Assembly (NCBI RefSeq): GCF_003633755.1
Contig: NZ_RBIL01000002.1
Span: 2,294,001 to 2,358,000, forward strand
Length of the DNA stretch: 64,000 nt
Reading direction: 5' to 3'
DNA from: Solirubrobacter pauli
Lineage (GTDB): Bacteria; Actinomycetota; Thermoleophilia; Solirubrobacterales; Solirubrobacteraceae
Position 1 is the stretch's first letter. Each line of letters starts with the position of its first letter. The notes under the pieces were generated by a model. It saw nothing but the letters and a program-made list of their open reading frames with translations. It was not told the origin of the DNA and did no database searches. Shown here piece after piece: positions 40,190 through 49,961 of the stretch. The position numbers and the translations under genes were made by a program.

Positions 40190-40499
40190 GCAGGAGCATG
40201 TCGCCACGGCGCTCGGCCGCCACTACGCCGCCGACCGCATCGACGCCGACGAGCTGGACCGGCGGCTGGACCTGACGTTCGGCGCGTCCCTGGCCGACGC
40301 GCTCGCGGGGCTCCCGCCGCTGGGGCCGGCGGAGGCGCCGCGCCGGCGGCGCTGGGGCCGACGGCACGGCGAGGCCGACGTGGCGCAGCCGACCTGGGTG
40401 CCGACGAAGGAGCGGTTCATCGACCCGGGCTCGCAGCGGGTCATGCGCGTATGGGTCGATCCCGCCGACCACCGGCGCCACTACGTTCCCGAGAGCTAG
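40176..40499 (+). CDS. DUF1707 (SHOCT-like) small protein
   Basis: 107 residues from GTG 40176. The first ~50 residues are DUF1707: VATALGRHYAADRIDADELD then RRLDLTFGASLADALAGLP. The rest is basic then acidic-polar (RRRRWGRRHG; MRVWVDPADHRRHYVP) without a membrane segment, although many DUF1707 proteins have one. Function unknown. It overlaps YbjQ by 14 bases. Its TAG lies on CTAG (40496-40499), which is also the stop of acpS on the other strand. Confidence 0.8.
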   Translation: MPTPEQEHVATALGRHYAADRIDADELDRRLDLTFGASLADALAGLPPLGPAEAPRRRRWGRRHGEADVAQPTWVPTKERFIDPGSQRVMRVWVDPADHRRHYVPES

Positions 40500-40858
40500 T
40501 CGAGCAGCACGACCGCGATGGCCGCGTCGCCGTCGTGGCTGAGCGAGAGGCTCGTGGTGCACGGGCCCACCGCCTGGGCGACGTGGCCGTGCAGGACGAG
40601 CCGGGGACGGCCGTAGCCGTCGTCGACGACCTCGATCTCACGCAGGTCGACGCTGCCGAGCAGCGGTGGCTGGTGCAGGCGCGCACCCGACCACGCCTTC
40701 ACGAACGCCTCCTTGGCGGCGAAGCGCGCCGCGAGGCGATGCGGCGCACGGACCTTCTGCTCGCGCGGCGTGAACGTGTGGTCGACGAAGCCCGACGCGG
40801 TGTCCTCGAGCTGGTGGGCGAAGCCCGGGACGTGGACGAGGTCGACGCCGACGGTCAT
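40496..40858 (-). CDS. acpS: Holo-[acyl-carrier-protein] synthase
   Basis: 120 residues. AcpS transfers 4'-phosphopantetheine from CoA to the Ser of an acyl carrier protein. Both signatures are present: VGVDLVHVPGF (~3-13, Mg2+-binding Asp) and RFAAKEAFVKAWSG (~45-58, catalytic Lys-Glu). Its ATG overlaps the FAS stop by 4 bases (ATGA), the same fas-acpS order as in mycobacteria, so its natural target is the carrier domain of the adjacent synthase. Confidence 0.93.
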   Translation of the reverse strand: MTVGVDLVHVPGFAHQLEDTASGFVDHTFTPREQKVRAPHRLAARFAAKEAFVKAWSGARLHQPPLLGSVDLREIEVVDDGYGRPRLVLHGHVAQAVGPCTTSLSLSHDGDAAIAVVLLD

Positions 40859-43800
40859 CGGTCGAGGAGGAGCCGCGCCTCGGCTTCGCGGTCCAGCGCG
40901 CGCGGGCGCCGGACCTGCGGGACCGTGCCCAGGCGCAGCTCCAGGCGCCGGCGGACGCCCTCCGCGCGGCGGTGCGCGGCGCGCCGCAGGTAGTCCTCGC
41001 GCTGCGCGTGCGGGATCGCGGCGTGGAACGTGTCCGGGTGCGCGACGGCGAGGATCGCGGACACGTGGCCGAAGCCGAGGCTGGCGATCAGCGCCGCGCG
41101 CAGGGGCTCGGCGAGCGTGAGGGCGCGGTCGCCGAGCGCGAGGTGGCGGTAGTCGCGCAGCAGCGGGTCGACGCTCTCCAGGTTGCGGTTGCCCGGGACG
41201 CGGCCGGTCTCGAGCATGCGCAGGACACCGTCGAGCTGCCAGGCCGCCGCGCCGCCCTTCGCGTGGCCGGTGACCGTCTTCTGCGAGACGACGAGCAGTG
41301 GGTTGCCGGGCGTGCGCTGGAGCTGCGTCTGCAGCCGGTCGTGGAGGTCGGCCTCGTTCGGGTCGTTCATCTCGGTCGAGGTGTCGTGCTTGGAGACGAC
41401 GCCGAGGTCGTCGGCGGTCAGGCCGTGGCGCGCGAGCGCTTCGCCGAGCGGCCGGGCCGCGGCGAGCGCGCCGAGGCCGGGCGCGGGGATGCTCGTGTGC
41501 AGGCCGTCGGCGAACGAGCCGGCGTAGGCGAGCACGCCGCGGACCGGGAGGCCGAGCGCGAGCGCCACGTCGCCGCGCACGACGAGCTGCGCGCCGCCGC
41601 CCTGGGCCTCGACGAAGCCCGCGCGCCGGGTGTCGTTCGCGCGCGACGCCTCGTGCGGGGCGAGGCCCATCGCTTCCAGATCCTCGGAGGACGCCGTCGC
41701 GCCCATGTCCGCGAAGCCGATCATGCCCTCGGGCGTGAGGTCGTCGAAGCCGCCGGCGAGGACCGCGAACGCCTTGCCGGCCGTGATCTTGTCGTAGGCG
41801 ACCTCGAGCGACACGGCCGCCGTCGCGCACGCGCCGACCGGGTGGATCATGGGGCCGTAGGAGCCGAGGTAGGTCTGCACCGTGTGCGCGGCGACGACGT
41901 TGCCGAGCGACTCCTGGACGCGGTCGCTGAGGCGTTCGGCGTCGAGCAGGTGGTCGAGCAGCAGGCGGCGCAGCGAGGCCATCCCGCCCATGCCCGCGCC
42001 CTGCGTGTTCGCGACGTCGGCCGGGTGGACGTGGTCGAGCAGCTCCTCCGGGGTCAGGCCGGCGTCGTTGAACGCCTCCACTGTGGCGGCGAGGTTGACG
42101 AGCCCCATCCGGTCGGCGGTGGCGATCAGGTCGGTCGGGACGCCGTGGCGAGCGAGGTCGAGGCCTCTCGGGAGCTGGCCGGCGACCCGCCGGGTCTGCG
42201 CGACGATCCGCGGGACGCGGATCTGGCCGCTGAGCGTGACGAGGATGCGGTCGCCGTCGCGGCGGACGGCCGCGCCCGCGTAGGTGCGCGCCTCCTCCTC
42301 CGAGGCCGCCTCGAAGGTGATCGGCTGGTCGAGCGTGACCGGCGCGAGGACGGTGTGGCCGTCGGCGTCGATCGTGCCGTCGGACTCGAGCGCGCGCACG
42401 CCGACCCGGCGCGCCACCTCGTCGGCGTAACGCGCGGCGAGGTCCGCCTCGGGCACCTCCTCCTTGGTCGCCGTGTCGATCCAGCGACCGCGGTAGTGCT
42501 CGCGCTCGTAGCCGACGAGCCCGGTCAGCCACGCCAGCTCGGCGACGACGCCCGGCGAGTCGAGCTCGTCCAGCTCGAGCGCGAAGCGGCTGCGGCCCGT
42601 CCCGCCCGGGCCGAGCTCGCCCGTGCCGACGATCACGACCATGTCCGCGGGGTCGAGGTCATGCTGGGGCGCGGTGGCCGGCGTGTGCGGTCGGGTGCTC
42701 GTGCCCGGGCTGGGAAGCGCTTCGAGCACGTCCTCCCGGGGCGGCGGGGCGAGCGCGGTGCGGAGCGTGTGCACGCGGGCGGTGCGCGCGGAGCGGTCGC
42801 GCAGCTCGTCGGCGAGCGGCTGCAGCACGGCGCGCAGGTCGTCGATCTGCGCCATCCCGCCGGACACGTCGACCTCGCCCGCGTGGCCTGTCACGAGCAG
42901 CGCGGTCAGCAGCCACGCCATCTCGGCGGACGAGTACGTGCGCAGTCCCAGCCGCTCCTCGACGAGCGGGGCGAGCGCGTCGTTGCCCGCCATCAGGCTG
43001 GTGCCGCGCACCCAGCCGATCTTCGGCGCGATCAGCGTCGTGCCCGCGCCCCAGGGCTCCGAGCGTGCGCGCTCGAGCAGCACCTCGAGCGCGGCCTTCG
43101 TCTCGCCGTACGGCCCGTCGCCGCCGAACGCGCCGTGGTTCGGGCTGAGCGGCAGCAGGACCGCCGCCGGCGCGAGCGTGCCGATCAGCCGCTGCACACC
43201 CAGCAGCTGCAGGCGGATCGCGGTCTCGAAGCCGGCGCCCGCCTCGTCCGCGGTCCCGGAGGTGGGAAGCGCCGCGAACGGCACGAGGATCGTCGGCGTG
43301 AGCGGGTCGAGCCGCAGGTCGTCGCGCCCGCGCCGCCCGCCCCCGGGGTGCCGCAGCCACTCGCCCAGCGCGTCGATGTCCTGGAACGACGCGAGGTTCG
43401 CGGGCACGACGTGCAGCTCCGCGCCGGGCCCGGCGCTCGTTCGGTAGAGGTCGCGGTAGAAGCGCCGCCGCTCGGGCGTGTCCGTCGACGTCGTGACGAC
43501 CACGCGCGCGCCGCCGCGCAACAGCCGCTTCGTCAGCTCCGCCGCGATCGACCCGGGCGCGGCGCCGGTCACGAGCGCCGTCTCGCCCCGCAGGTCCGGC
43601 GACACCTTCAACGACACCGCGAGCTCCGCGACGAGCGCCTCGGGCACGTCACGCAGCATCTGGAGCAGCCGCTCCTCGTCCGGCTCGGCTCCGACGACCG
43701 GCACACCGGCCTCGTCGAACGAGACGGTCGGCCGCTCCCCACGCAGGGGCAGCGCCGGCCACGACACTCCCGACCGCTCCAGACGGGCGAATTCAGCAGC

Positions 43801-46800
43801 GATCTCCAACCGGCCCTGCTCGGCGGCGCGCCAGCTCAGCCAGCGTGCCGTCTCGGCGACCTGCCGCACGTCGCGGTGGGCGACGAGGCGGTCGATCTCC
43901 GTCCGCAGACCGGTCGTGGACAGGCGGTCGGCGAGCGCGTCGTGGTAGACGCCGACGAGGTCCCAGCGCGCGCTCGCCCACGCGGAGGCGAAGCGGACGT
44001 GGCGGCGGGCGTCGAAGCGCGGCGCGATCTCCGCGGCCCGGCCGGCGCCGAGCTCGGCGTCGAGGAGTGCGAGGCGGTCGGCGTCGGGGTCGGGGTCGGC
44101 GAGCGGCTCGCCGGCCGGCGCGAACGGGCGGCCGAGCGCGTGCGCGAGCGTGCGCGCGGAGTCGAGCAACGCGTCCTCCAGCGCCGGGTCGGCGACGGGG
44201 ACCGGCGCGGCGATCGCTTCGGCGGCAGCGGCCCGCGCGAGCGGGATGCCCAGGTCGGCGGCGGTTAGGTCGCGCGCCCGGTCGAGCACGTCGGCGCCGG
44301 GAGTGAGCCGGGCGAGATCGCCGCCGCGTGCCGACGGACCGGGTCGCGTGTCGAGCGCGACCCGCGCGAAGACGTGCTCCGTCAGGCCGGGTGGCAGGCC
44401 GAGGTCGCTGCGCGGGACGCCGGCGCGGGTCAGGCCGGTCGCGAGCGCGTCCTTCAGGTACGGGCCCGGGAACCGGTAGGCGGCGCCCTGCTCGCGCAGG
44501 CTCTTGATCAGCTCGCCGATCGTCTGGCGCTGGACGCCCTCGGCGCCCGAGAGCCCGAACTCGCGACCGAGGTCGATCAGCACCTGGTTGCGCCGCGAGG
44601 AGACGCCCTGGAACAGCTCGTCGAGCGTCTCAGCCGGGTCGAGCTGGTCGAGCCGCACCCGCGCTTGCAGCGCGAGCACGAACGCGAGCGCGTCGCCCGC
44701 GTCGACGGGACGATCCGCCGGCGAGCCCGTCTGGGCCGGGCTCGCCGCGACGGCGGACGGCGCCGCTCGCATGGACTCGGCGCGAGCGGACGCGTCCGCC
44801 CCGGCGGGCACCGCCGCCGGGGCGGGCGCCTCCGCTCGCTCCATCACCACGTCCCGGTCCTGCTCCGCGTGGAGCAGCTCGACGTCCGGCACGGTCCTAC
44901 GCGCGAGCCCGGTCAGCACCGCGGCGTGCGCGGGACCCACCTCGAGGAAGCGCGCGACGCGCTCGGCCAGCGTCCGCTGGGTCTCGATCCAGCGGACCGG
45001 CGACGCCAGCTGCGTGGCGAGCAGCTCGACCACGTCGTCGCCGGCCGCGAACGGCCGCGCGAGGACGTTCGGCACCCAGCGGCCCGGCAGCACGGACGCG
45101 TCGATGCCCGCCCGCTCGACGTGCGGCCGGAACGCGTTAACCGCCCCGCGCAGCGCCGACGAGTGGAACGGCACGTCGATGCCGGGGACGATCCGGCCCA
45201 CGCCGGCGAGCGCGTCCACCGTGCCGACGACCGCGTACTGGTCGGGCGCGTTGCGGTTGACGACCTCGATCCCGTCGCCGATCCCGGCGAGCGAGTCGAC
45301 CACCGCGAGCCGGTAGGACGAGGCGCCGTCCGCGTCGCGCGGGACGTGCCGCTGCATCGCGAGCCCGCGTTCCCACACGAGCGTCAGCGCCGCTTCGAGC
45401 GACAGCGCGCCGAGCGCCACCAACGCGGCGAACTCGCCGACGCTGTGGCCCGCGGCGACGCGCGGCTCGCCGACCGCGCCCGCCTCCCGCAGCTCCGCGT
45501 GCTGCGCGGCGGCCAGCGCGACGAGCGCCGGCTGCGTGAACTCGGTCCGGAACAGCACGCCGTCGGGGTGCCGCGCGACGCGCCCGTCCGCGAGCCGCAG
45601 CTCGCGCGGGTTGGCCTCCACCACCTCGAGCAGCGAGAACCCGAGCGCCGCGCGCGTGTGGGCGTCCGCTCGCGCCCACACGCCCCGCGCGGCCCGCGAG
45701 CGCGCGCGACCGTCCCGGCCGAGCCCCACTCGCTGCGTCCCCTGCCCGGGGAACAAGAGCGCCGTGGGCGGCCCGTCGATCACGGCCTCGCCGACGGCGA
45801 CGTCCGCCTCCCCCACCCGGACGCGCACCTGCACGACCCGCCGGCCGTCGACGACCGCGACCCGCGTCGCCTCGAAGTCCAGCGGCGCCCCGAGCGCGAC
45901 CGGCGCCAGGAACGACACGCGCCACTCCCGCAGCCGGTCGGCGTCCCCGTCGCACAGCGCGTCCACCACGAACGCGGACGCCCGCGCCGCCGTCCACGCC
46001 CCGTGCACGATCGGCCGCCGGAGCCCGGCGAGCCGCGCCGCCAAGACCGACCGGTGCAGCGGATTGCGATCCCCGCCGACCGCTGCGAACGCGTCCATCG
46101 ACGCCGGTGCCACGTCCTCGTCGGTGGCGAGCACGAGCGCCGGCCGCGCCTGCCGCTCGGGCCGCCCCGTGGCGAGCAGGTCGAGCACGGCCGCGACGGG
46201 GTTGACGGCGCCACCCGCGCCACCCGCGATCGTGCCGATCGTCTCGCCCGCCCGCACGACCGTGCCCTGCGCGGTCCAGCGCGGCTCGCCCTCGCGCGGC
46301 ACGTCCAGCGTCGTCTCGGCGCGCACGTGCAGCACGTCGCCCGCAGCCAACTCGGCCCGGAGCGACAGCCAGGTCTGCTCGGCCAGGAAGTCGGCGTCGC
46401 CCGCCTCGCGGAGCGTCAGCTCGACGTCGTGCACGTCGTGGCGACGGAGCGCGAACGGCGTGGCGGCGGCGTCGCCGAGGATCGCGAGCTCCGCCTCGAC
46501 CGTCGCGACGAGGCCGCGCGTGCACGCCACGCGGGCGCGGCAACGCAGCCGCGTCGGCGCGCCGACCGGATCGTCCAGCTCGACGAGCCAGGCCGAGGCG
46601 TCGCCGGTCTCGCCGGGCAGCGGCGGCCAGGCCGGGCCGGGCGTGATCGCGTGCGTCGCGTGGACGAGCTCGTGGAAGCGGGCGGCCAGCTCGGGCGTCG
46701 CGAGCAGCGCGCAGACCGCCGGCCAGGCGAGCGTCCAGGCCAGGTCGAGCGGCACGCCGTCGTGCGCGGCGCCGGTCGCCGCGCGGTAGGCGCGCGGCAG

Positions 46801-49800
46801 CGACTCGGGACACGTCCACGTCGCGCCCGGGTCCAGCGCCGACAGCGCGAAGGCCACGCGCGCCGCCTCGCCGCCGCGCTCGAACACCGCGCCGTCGCGC
46901 ACGGCGTAGCGCAGCGACAGCGCGCCCGCCGTGATCAACACGTCCGCCGCGCCGGAGGGCTCGATCACGACGCTCTCGAACGGGGCGTCGGCGGGGCGGA
47001 CGGTGATCACATCGCCGAGCTGGTCGATCGCGTCGCCGGGCGCGAGCAGCCGCCACAGCGGGTTCGGCCACGTCCGACCATCCGCGCCGACCACGCACTG
47101 GGCCGCCAGCAGCTCGCCGACCGCGCCGCCCGCGCGCAGCGACGCCAGGGGCTCCGGCGCCGGGCCGGGATCGGCCAGCCGCGGCCGGTCGACCGGCACG
47201 GAGGTCACGCGCGCGACCGCCGCCGCCTCGAAGCGCGCCAGCAGCTCGGCCACCGGCTCGTCGGCACGGGTGATCCCGGCGACCGCCTCGGGCCCCGGGA
47301 TCACGAACACCGCGTCGGCGTCGAGCCGGTCGTCCTGCGCCTGCCAGAGGCCGTCGGCCATGTACCAGCGGCGCACCTCGCCGTCCAGCACCGGCACGAA
47401 CGGCACCGGCTTGCCCGGCCGGTCGCACACCTCGAGGAAGAACTGCGCGTCGGCGGGATGCAGCAGCGTCGCGGCGGCCACCGCCTCGTCGACCACACGC
47501 GCGACCGGCCCGGCGTCGGCGTCGGCGAGCCGCGCGGCGAAGCGATCGACGAGCGCCTCGTACCGCGCGCGCCATGAGGGATGTCCCCACTCGCCGTCGT
47601 CGTAGCGCCGCCCGCGCCCGATCGCGCACAGCTCCCGGAAGCGGGCGAGCACCGCGCCGTAGGTCATCGTCGCCACGTCGCCGAAGTACGGCTTGGCCGT
47701 CCGCGCGAGCGCTCCGACGATCTCGTCGCGCCGCGCGGCCACCGCCGCCTCGTCGCCGGCCACGCGCTCCAGCAGGTGCCCCGCGCGCGACGCCGCGTTG
47801 TCGAGCAGGTGGATGTCCGCGTTCAGGTTCGAGCGGGCCGAGGTCACGCCGCCGTCGACGCCCCGCCGCGGCACCCATGCCTGCGAGCCGGACGCGGCCA
47901 CCAGCGCGGCCTTGACCTGGGGCGACGCCGCCGCCTCCGCCACGGCCATTGCGGCGGTGCCGATCAGGACCGCGTCGACCGGCATCGCCGCCACGCCGTA
48001 CCGCAGCGCCCACGTCCCGTGCAGCAGGTCGGCGGCCCGCTCCGGCGTCCCGATCCCGCCCCCGGCGCACACCAGCACGTTCGATCGCCGGCGCAGCTCG
48101 TGGTACGTGTCGAGCAGCAGCTCCTCGAGGTCCTCCCACGAGTGATGCCCGCCCGCGCGGCCGCCTTCGAGGTGCGCGGCGATCGTGTGGTGTGGCGCCG
48201 CGTCGGCGATCGCCAGCAGCCGCCGCACCTGGTCGGCGGTGCCCGGCTTGAACGCGTTCACGCGCATGCCCTCGGCGGCCAGCGCGTCCAGCAGCGCGAT
48301 CGCCTCGTCGACGTCCGGGATGCCCGCCGACACGGTCAGCCCCGCGAACGGCGCGCCCGCCCGGCGCGCGCCCAGCAGCAGCGCGTCCTTCTCCACGTGC
48401 AGGTCCCACAGGTGCCGGTCGAGCAGGAGCGTGTTGAACACGACCTCGCGTCCGGGCTCCAGGAGCTCCGCCAGCTCCTCGACGCGCGTCGTGAACGTCC
48501 TCCGATCCGGCTGCCCGCCGCCCGCCAGCTCCGCCATGTAGCCGGCGTTCGCGGCCGCGGCGACGATCGGCGCGTCGACCGTCGTCGGCGTCATCCCGGC
48601 GAGGATCACCGGCGGCCGCCCCGTCGCCCGCGTGTACTTCGTGTCCAGGTGCCCGCGCACCACGCCCGGCGAGAACGCCGCGTACGTGACGTCCCGCCCA
48701 GCGGGAGCCGCGCCCGGCGCGCTCAGCACCCGCCGCCCCTCGGGCGACGCGAGCGCCAGCACCCGCACGCCGGTGCCGCGCAGGTTCTCGCCGGTCAGCC
48801 GCGCGACCGCCGTGCCCGGCCCGAAGTCCAGCACCCAATCCGCGCCGGAGGCCGCGATCTCCGCGCCCACCTCGTCCCAGCGCACCGGGTCGACGAACTG
48901 CGCCCGCGCGAGGTCCTCCCCCGCGCCGAGCAGCGGCGCCCACCGCTCGCCCACCGGCAGCGGCTCGAAGCGCGCCAGCGCGTCCGCGAGCGCCGGCGAG
49001 TGGAACGGCACGTCGACCGGCAGCGGCGTCCAGTCGAACGTCAGCGGCGCTCCACCGCGTTGCCCGGCCCGGCGCGCTTCGGCCTCGACCTCAGCTTGGG
49101 CAGAGAGCCGCGCACGCACGCGGTCCAGCGCGGCAGGCGGACCGGACAGCACGATCCGCGTCCGCGTGTTCACGAGCGCCGCCGTGACGTCGTCGTCCAG
49201 GAAGGGCCGCAGCCGCTCCAGCGTCAGCCCTTCGACCGCCGCCATCGGCGAGCGCCCGGTCGCGGCCGACGCCAGCTCCAGGCCCTGGATCGCCGCTGCG
49301 CGCAGGTGGCGGGCGAGCAGCGCGTCGTCGACGACGCCGCCGGGCGCCTCGGCCACGAGCGCCGCGGCGAGCAGCCCCTGGGAGTGGCCCGCGAAGCCGA
49401 CGACCGACCCCAGCGCCGGTGCCAACGCGTCCGCGTGGACGACGCGCCACAGCAGCGCCTGCGCCAGCAGCGAGAGCGGATAGGCGATCGCCGCGCCCCG
49501 CAGGTACGGCAGCGGCGGCGCGCCGTCGGGGTCCAGGACCCAGGCCGCGACGTCCGTCCCGTGACGGTAGGCGCCGCTCGCAAGTCCGCGTGGAGACGCG
49601 GCCACCTCGCCCAGCACGTCGCTCGCGAGCTGCGCGCCCGCCAGCAGCTCCGGCCGCTGGGCGACCAGCGTCGCGAGCTCGTCCAGCACGTCGACGCCCT
49701 GACCGGCGAACGTCACGACCGCGCGTTGCTCGCCCGCCACAAGGCGAGCGGCCAGGCTGGACGCAGCGGCGCCCGCGGCGCGCGAAGATGTGTCAGGAGA

Positions 49801-49815
49801 GGCGAGCAGAGACAT
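40855..49815 (-). CDS. fas: Type I fatty acid synthase (single-chain, mycobacterial type)
   Basis: 2,986 residues, close to the mycobacterial length. Domains in order: acetyltransferase (GHSQG, Ser ~145); enoyl reductase (PPVILAGMTPTTVDAP ~400; VCAGGGIGTP ~585); dehydratase with hotdog/MaoC-like GGDRNPLHRS ~1248; malonyl/palmitoyl transferase (LLFPGQGTQ ~1355; GHSVGEF ~1455); carrier domain (LFQGVSSRRNQ, phosphopantetheine Ser 1739 or 1740); ketoreductase (TALVTGAAPGS ~2080); ketosynthase (GACATAAVS, Cys2663; SKHDTST; KTVTGHAKGGAA). All catalytic residues looked for are present, so a working synthase making acyl-CoA de novo is expected. A quasi-palindrome overlaps its start codon. No ribosome binding site is evident before ATG 49815. 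AcpS follows with a 4-base overlap. Confidence 0.96.
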   Translation of the reverse strand: MSLLASPDTSSRAAGAAASSLAARLVAGEQRAVVTFAGQGVDVLDELATLVAQRPELLAGAQLASDVLGEVAASPRGLASGAYRHGTDVAAWVLDPDGAPPLPYLRGAAIAYPLSLLAQALLWRVVHADALAPALGSVVGFAGHSQGLLAAALVAEAPGGVVDDALLARHLRAAAIQGLELASAATGRSPMAAVEGLTLERLRPFLDDDVTAALVNTRTRIVLSGPPAALDRVRARLSAQAEVEAEARRAGQRGGAPLTFDWTPLPVDVPFHSPALADALARFEPLPVGERWAPLLGAGEDLARAQFVDPVRWDEVGAEIAASGADWVLDFGPGTAVARLTGENLRGTGVRVLALASPEGRRVLSAPGAAPAGRDVTYAAFSPGVVRGHLDTKYTRATGRPPVILAGMTPTTVDAPIVAAAANAGYMAELAGGGQPDRRTFTTRVEELAELLEPGREVVFNTLLLDRHLWDLHVEKDALLLGARRAGAPFAGLTVSAGIPDVDEAIALLDALAAEGMRVNAFKPGTADQVRRLLAIADAAPHHTIAAHLEGGRAGGHHSWEDLEELLLDTYHELRRRSNVLVCAGGGIGTPERAADLLHGTWALRYGVAAMPVDAVLIGTAAMAVAEAAASPQVKAALVAASGSQAWVPRRGVDGGVTSARSNLNADIHLLDNAASRAGHLLERVAGDEAAVAARRDEIVGALARTAKPYFGDVATMTYGAVLARFRELCAIGRGRRYDDGEWGHPSWRARYEALVDRFAARLADADAGPVARVVDEAVAAATLLHPADAQFFLEVCDRPGKPVPFVPVLDGEVRRWYMADGLWQAQDDRLDADAVFVIPGPEAVAGITRADEPVAELLARFEAAAVARVTSVPVDRPRLADPGPAPEPLASLRAGGAVGELLAAQCVVGADGRTWPNPLWRLLAPGDAIDQLGDVITVRPADAPFESVVIEPSGAADVLITAGALSLRYAVRDGAVFERGGEAARVAFALSALDPGATWTCPESLPRAYRAATGAAHDGVPLDLAWTLAWPAVCALLATPELAARFHELVHATHAITPGPAWPPLPGETGDASAWLVELDDPVGAPTRLRCRARVACTRGLVATVEAELAILGDAAATPFALRRHDVHDVELTLREAGDADFLAEQTWLSLRAELAAGDVLHVRAETTLDVPREGEPRWTAQGTVVRAGETIGTIAGGAGGAVNPVAAVLDLLATGRPERQARPALVLATDEDVAPASMDAFAAVGGDRNPLHRSVLAARLAGLRRPIVHGAWTAARASAFVVDALCDGDADRLREWRVSFLAPVALGAPLDFEATRVAVVDGRRVVQVRVRVGEADVAVGEAVIDGPPTALLFPGQGTQRVGLGRDGRARSRAARGVWARADAHTRAALGFSLLEVVEANPRELRLADGRVARHPDGVLFRTEFTQPALVALAAAQHAELREAGAVGEPRVAAGHSVGEFAALVALGALSLEAALTLVWERGLAMQRHVPRDADGASSYRLAVVDSLAGIGDGIEVVNRNAPDQYAVVGTVDALAGVGRIVPGIDVPFHSSALRGAVNAFRPHVERAGIDASVLPGRWVPNVLARPFAAGDDVVELLATQLASPVRWIETQRTLAERVARFLEVGPAHAAVLTGLARRTVPDVELLHAEQDRDVVMERAEAPAPAAVPAGADASARAESMRAAPSAVAASPAQTGSPADRPVDAGDALAFVLALQARVRLDQLDPAETLDELFQGVSSRRNQVLIDLGREFGLSGAEGVQRQTIGELIKSLREQGAAYRFPGPYLKDALATGLTRAGVPRSDLGLPPGLTEHVFARVALDTRPGPSARGGDLARLTPGADVLDRARDLTAADLGIPLARAAAAEAIAAPVPVADPALEDALLDSARTLAHALGRPFAPAGEPLADPDPDADRLALLDAELGAGRAAEIAPRFDARRHVRFASAWASARWDLVGVYHDALADRLSTTGLRTEIDRLVAHRDVRQVAETARWLSWRAAEQGRLEIAAEFARLERSGVSWPALPLRGERPTVSFDEAGVPVVGAEPDEERLLQMLRDVPEALVAELAVSLKVSPDLRGETALVTGAAPGSIAAELTKRLLRGGARVVVTTSTDTPERRRFYRDLYRTSAGPGAELHVVPANLASFQDIDALGEWLRHPGGGRRGRDDLRLDPLTPTILVPFAALPTSGTADEAGAGFETAIRLQLLGVQRLIGTLAPAAVLLPLSPNHGAFGGDGPYGETKAALEVLLERARSEPWGAGTTLIAPKIGWVRGTSLMAGNDALAPLVEERLGLRTYSSAEMAWLLTALLVTGHAGEVDVSGGMAQIDDLRAVLQPLADELRDRSARTARVHTLRTALAPPPREDVLEALPSPGTSTRPHTPATAPQHDLDPADMVVIVGTGELGPGGTGRSRFALELDELDSPGVVAELAWLTGLVGYEREHYRGRWIDTATKEEVPEADLAARYADEVARRVGVRALESDGTIDADGHTVLAPVTLDQPITFEAASEEEARTYAGAAVRRDGDRILVTLSGQIRVPRIVAQTRRVAGQLPRGLDLARHGVPTDLIATADRMGLVNLAATVEAFNDAGLTPEELLDHVHPADVANTQGAGMGGMASLRRLLLDHLLDAERLSDRVQESLGNVVAAHTVQTYLGSYGPMIHPVGACATAAVSLEVAYDKITAGKAFAVLAGGFDDLTPEGMIGFADMGATASSEDLEAMGLAPHEASRANDTRRAGFVEAQGGGAQLVVRGDVALALGLPVRGVLAYAGSFADGLHTSIPAPGLGALAAARPLGEALARHGLTADDLGVVSKHDTSTEMNDPNEADLHDRLQTQLQRTPGNPLLVVSQKTVTGHAKGGAAAWQLDGVLRMLETGRVPGNRNLESVDPLLRDYRHLALGDRALTLAEPLRAALIASLGFGHVSAILAVAHPDTFHAAIPHAQREDYLRRAAHRRAEGVRRRLELRLGTVPQVRRPRALDREAEARLLLDR

Positions 49816-49832
49816 GTCAAGAATGCTTGCCA
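49815..49832. promoter_or_regulatory. Candidate lipid-regulator operator at the fas start
   Basis: TGTCAAGAATGCTTGCCA (plus strand) contains CAAG-N4-CTTG and ends on the first base of the fas start codon. An 18-base site differing at two positions lies at 54512-54529, at the 5' end of the Sfp-type phosphopantetheinyl transferase gene. A repressor bound here would block early transcription or translation of fas; this is inferred. Confidence 0.5.
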
Positions 49833-49896
49833 GAGATCGACAAGCGACTAGGCGACTCGTATCTAAGCGTAATCCGATCCTGAGCGTCGGATTTTG

Positions 49897-49910
49897 TTAG
49901 GGTCCCCTAA
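49897..49910. promoter_or_regulatory. Possible metalloregulator palindrome before the SirB1/FhuF-like operon
   Basis: TTAGGG-TC-CCCTAA is a perfect 6-bp inverted repeat, 51 bases before the GTG at 49962. It overlaps TTGTTAGGGT, also found before the siderophore-binding protein gene. An iron-dependent role fits the FhuF-like gene in the operon but is unproven. Confidence 0.4.
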
Positions 49911-49961
49911 GAGCGCACCTCGCCCCGAGGGCGCCAAGGCATCCCGGGAGGGCGGGTCGAC

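Noticed and set aside
40972-49851. Very long plus-strand open frames (e.g. 40972-44268, 44374-47577, 47581-49851) opposite the FAS gene
   Set aside because: They are Arg/Gly/Ala-rich shadows produced by GC-biased third positions of fas; no domain or motif is present, and the fas frame is fully supported by catalytic residues.
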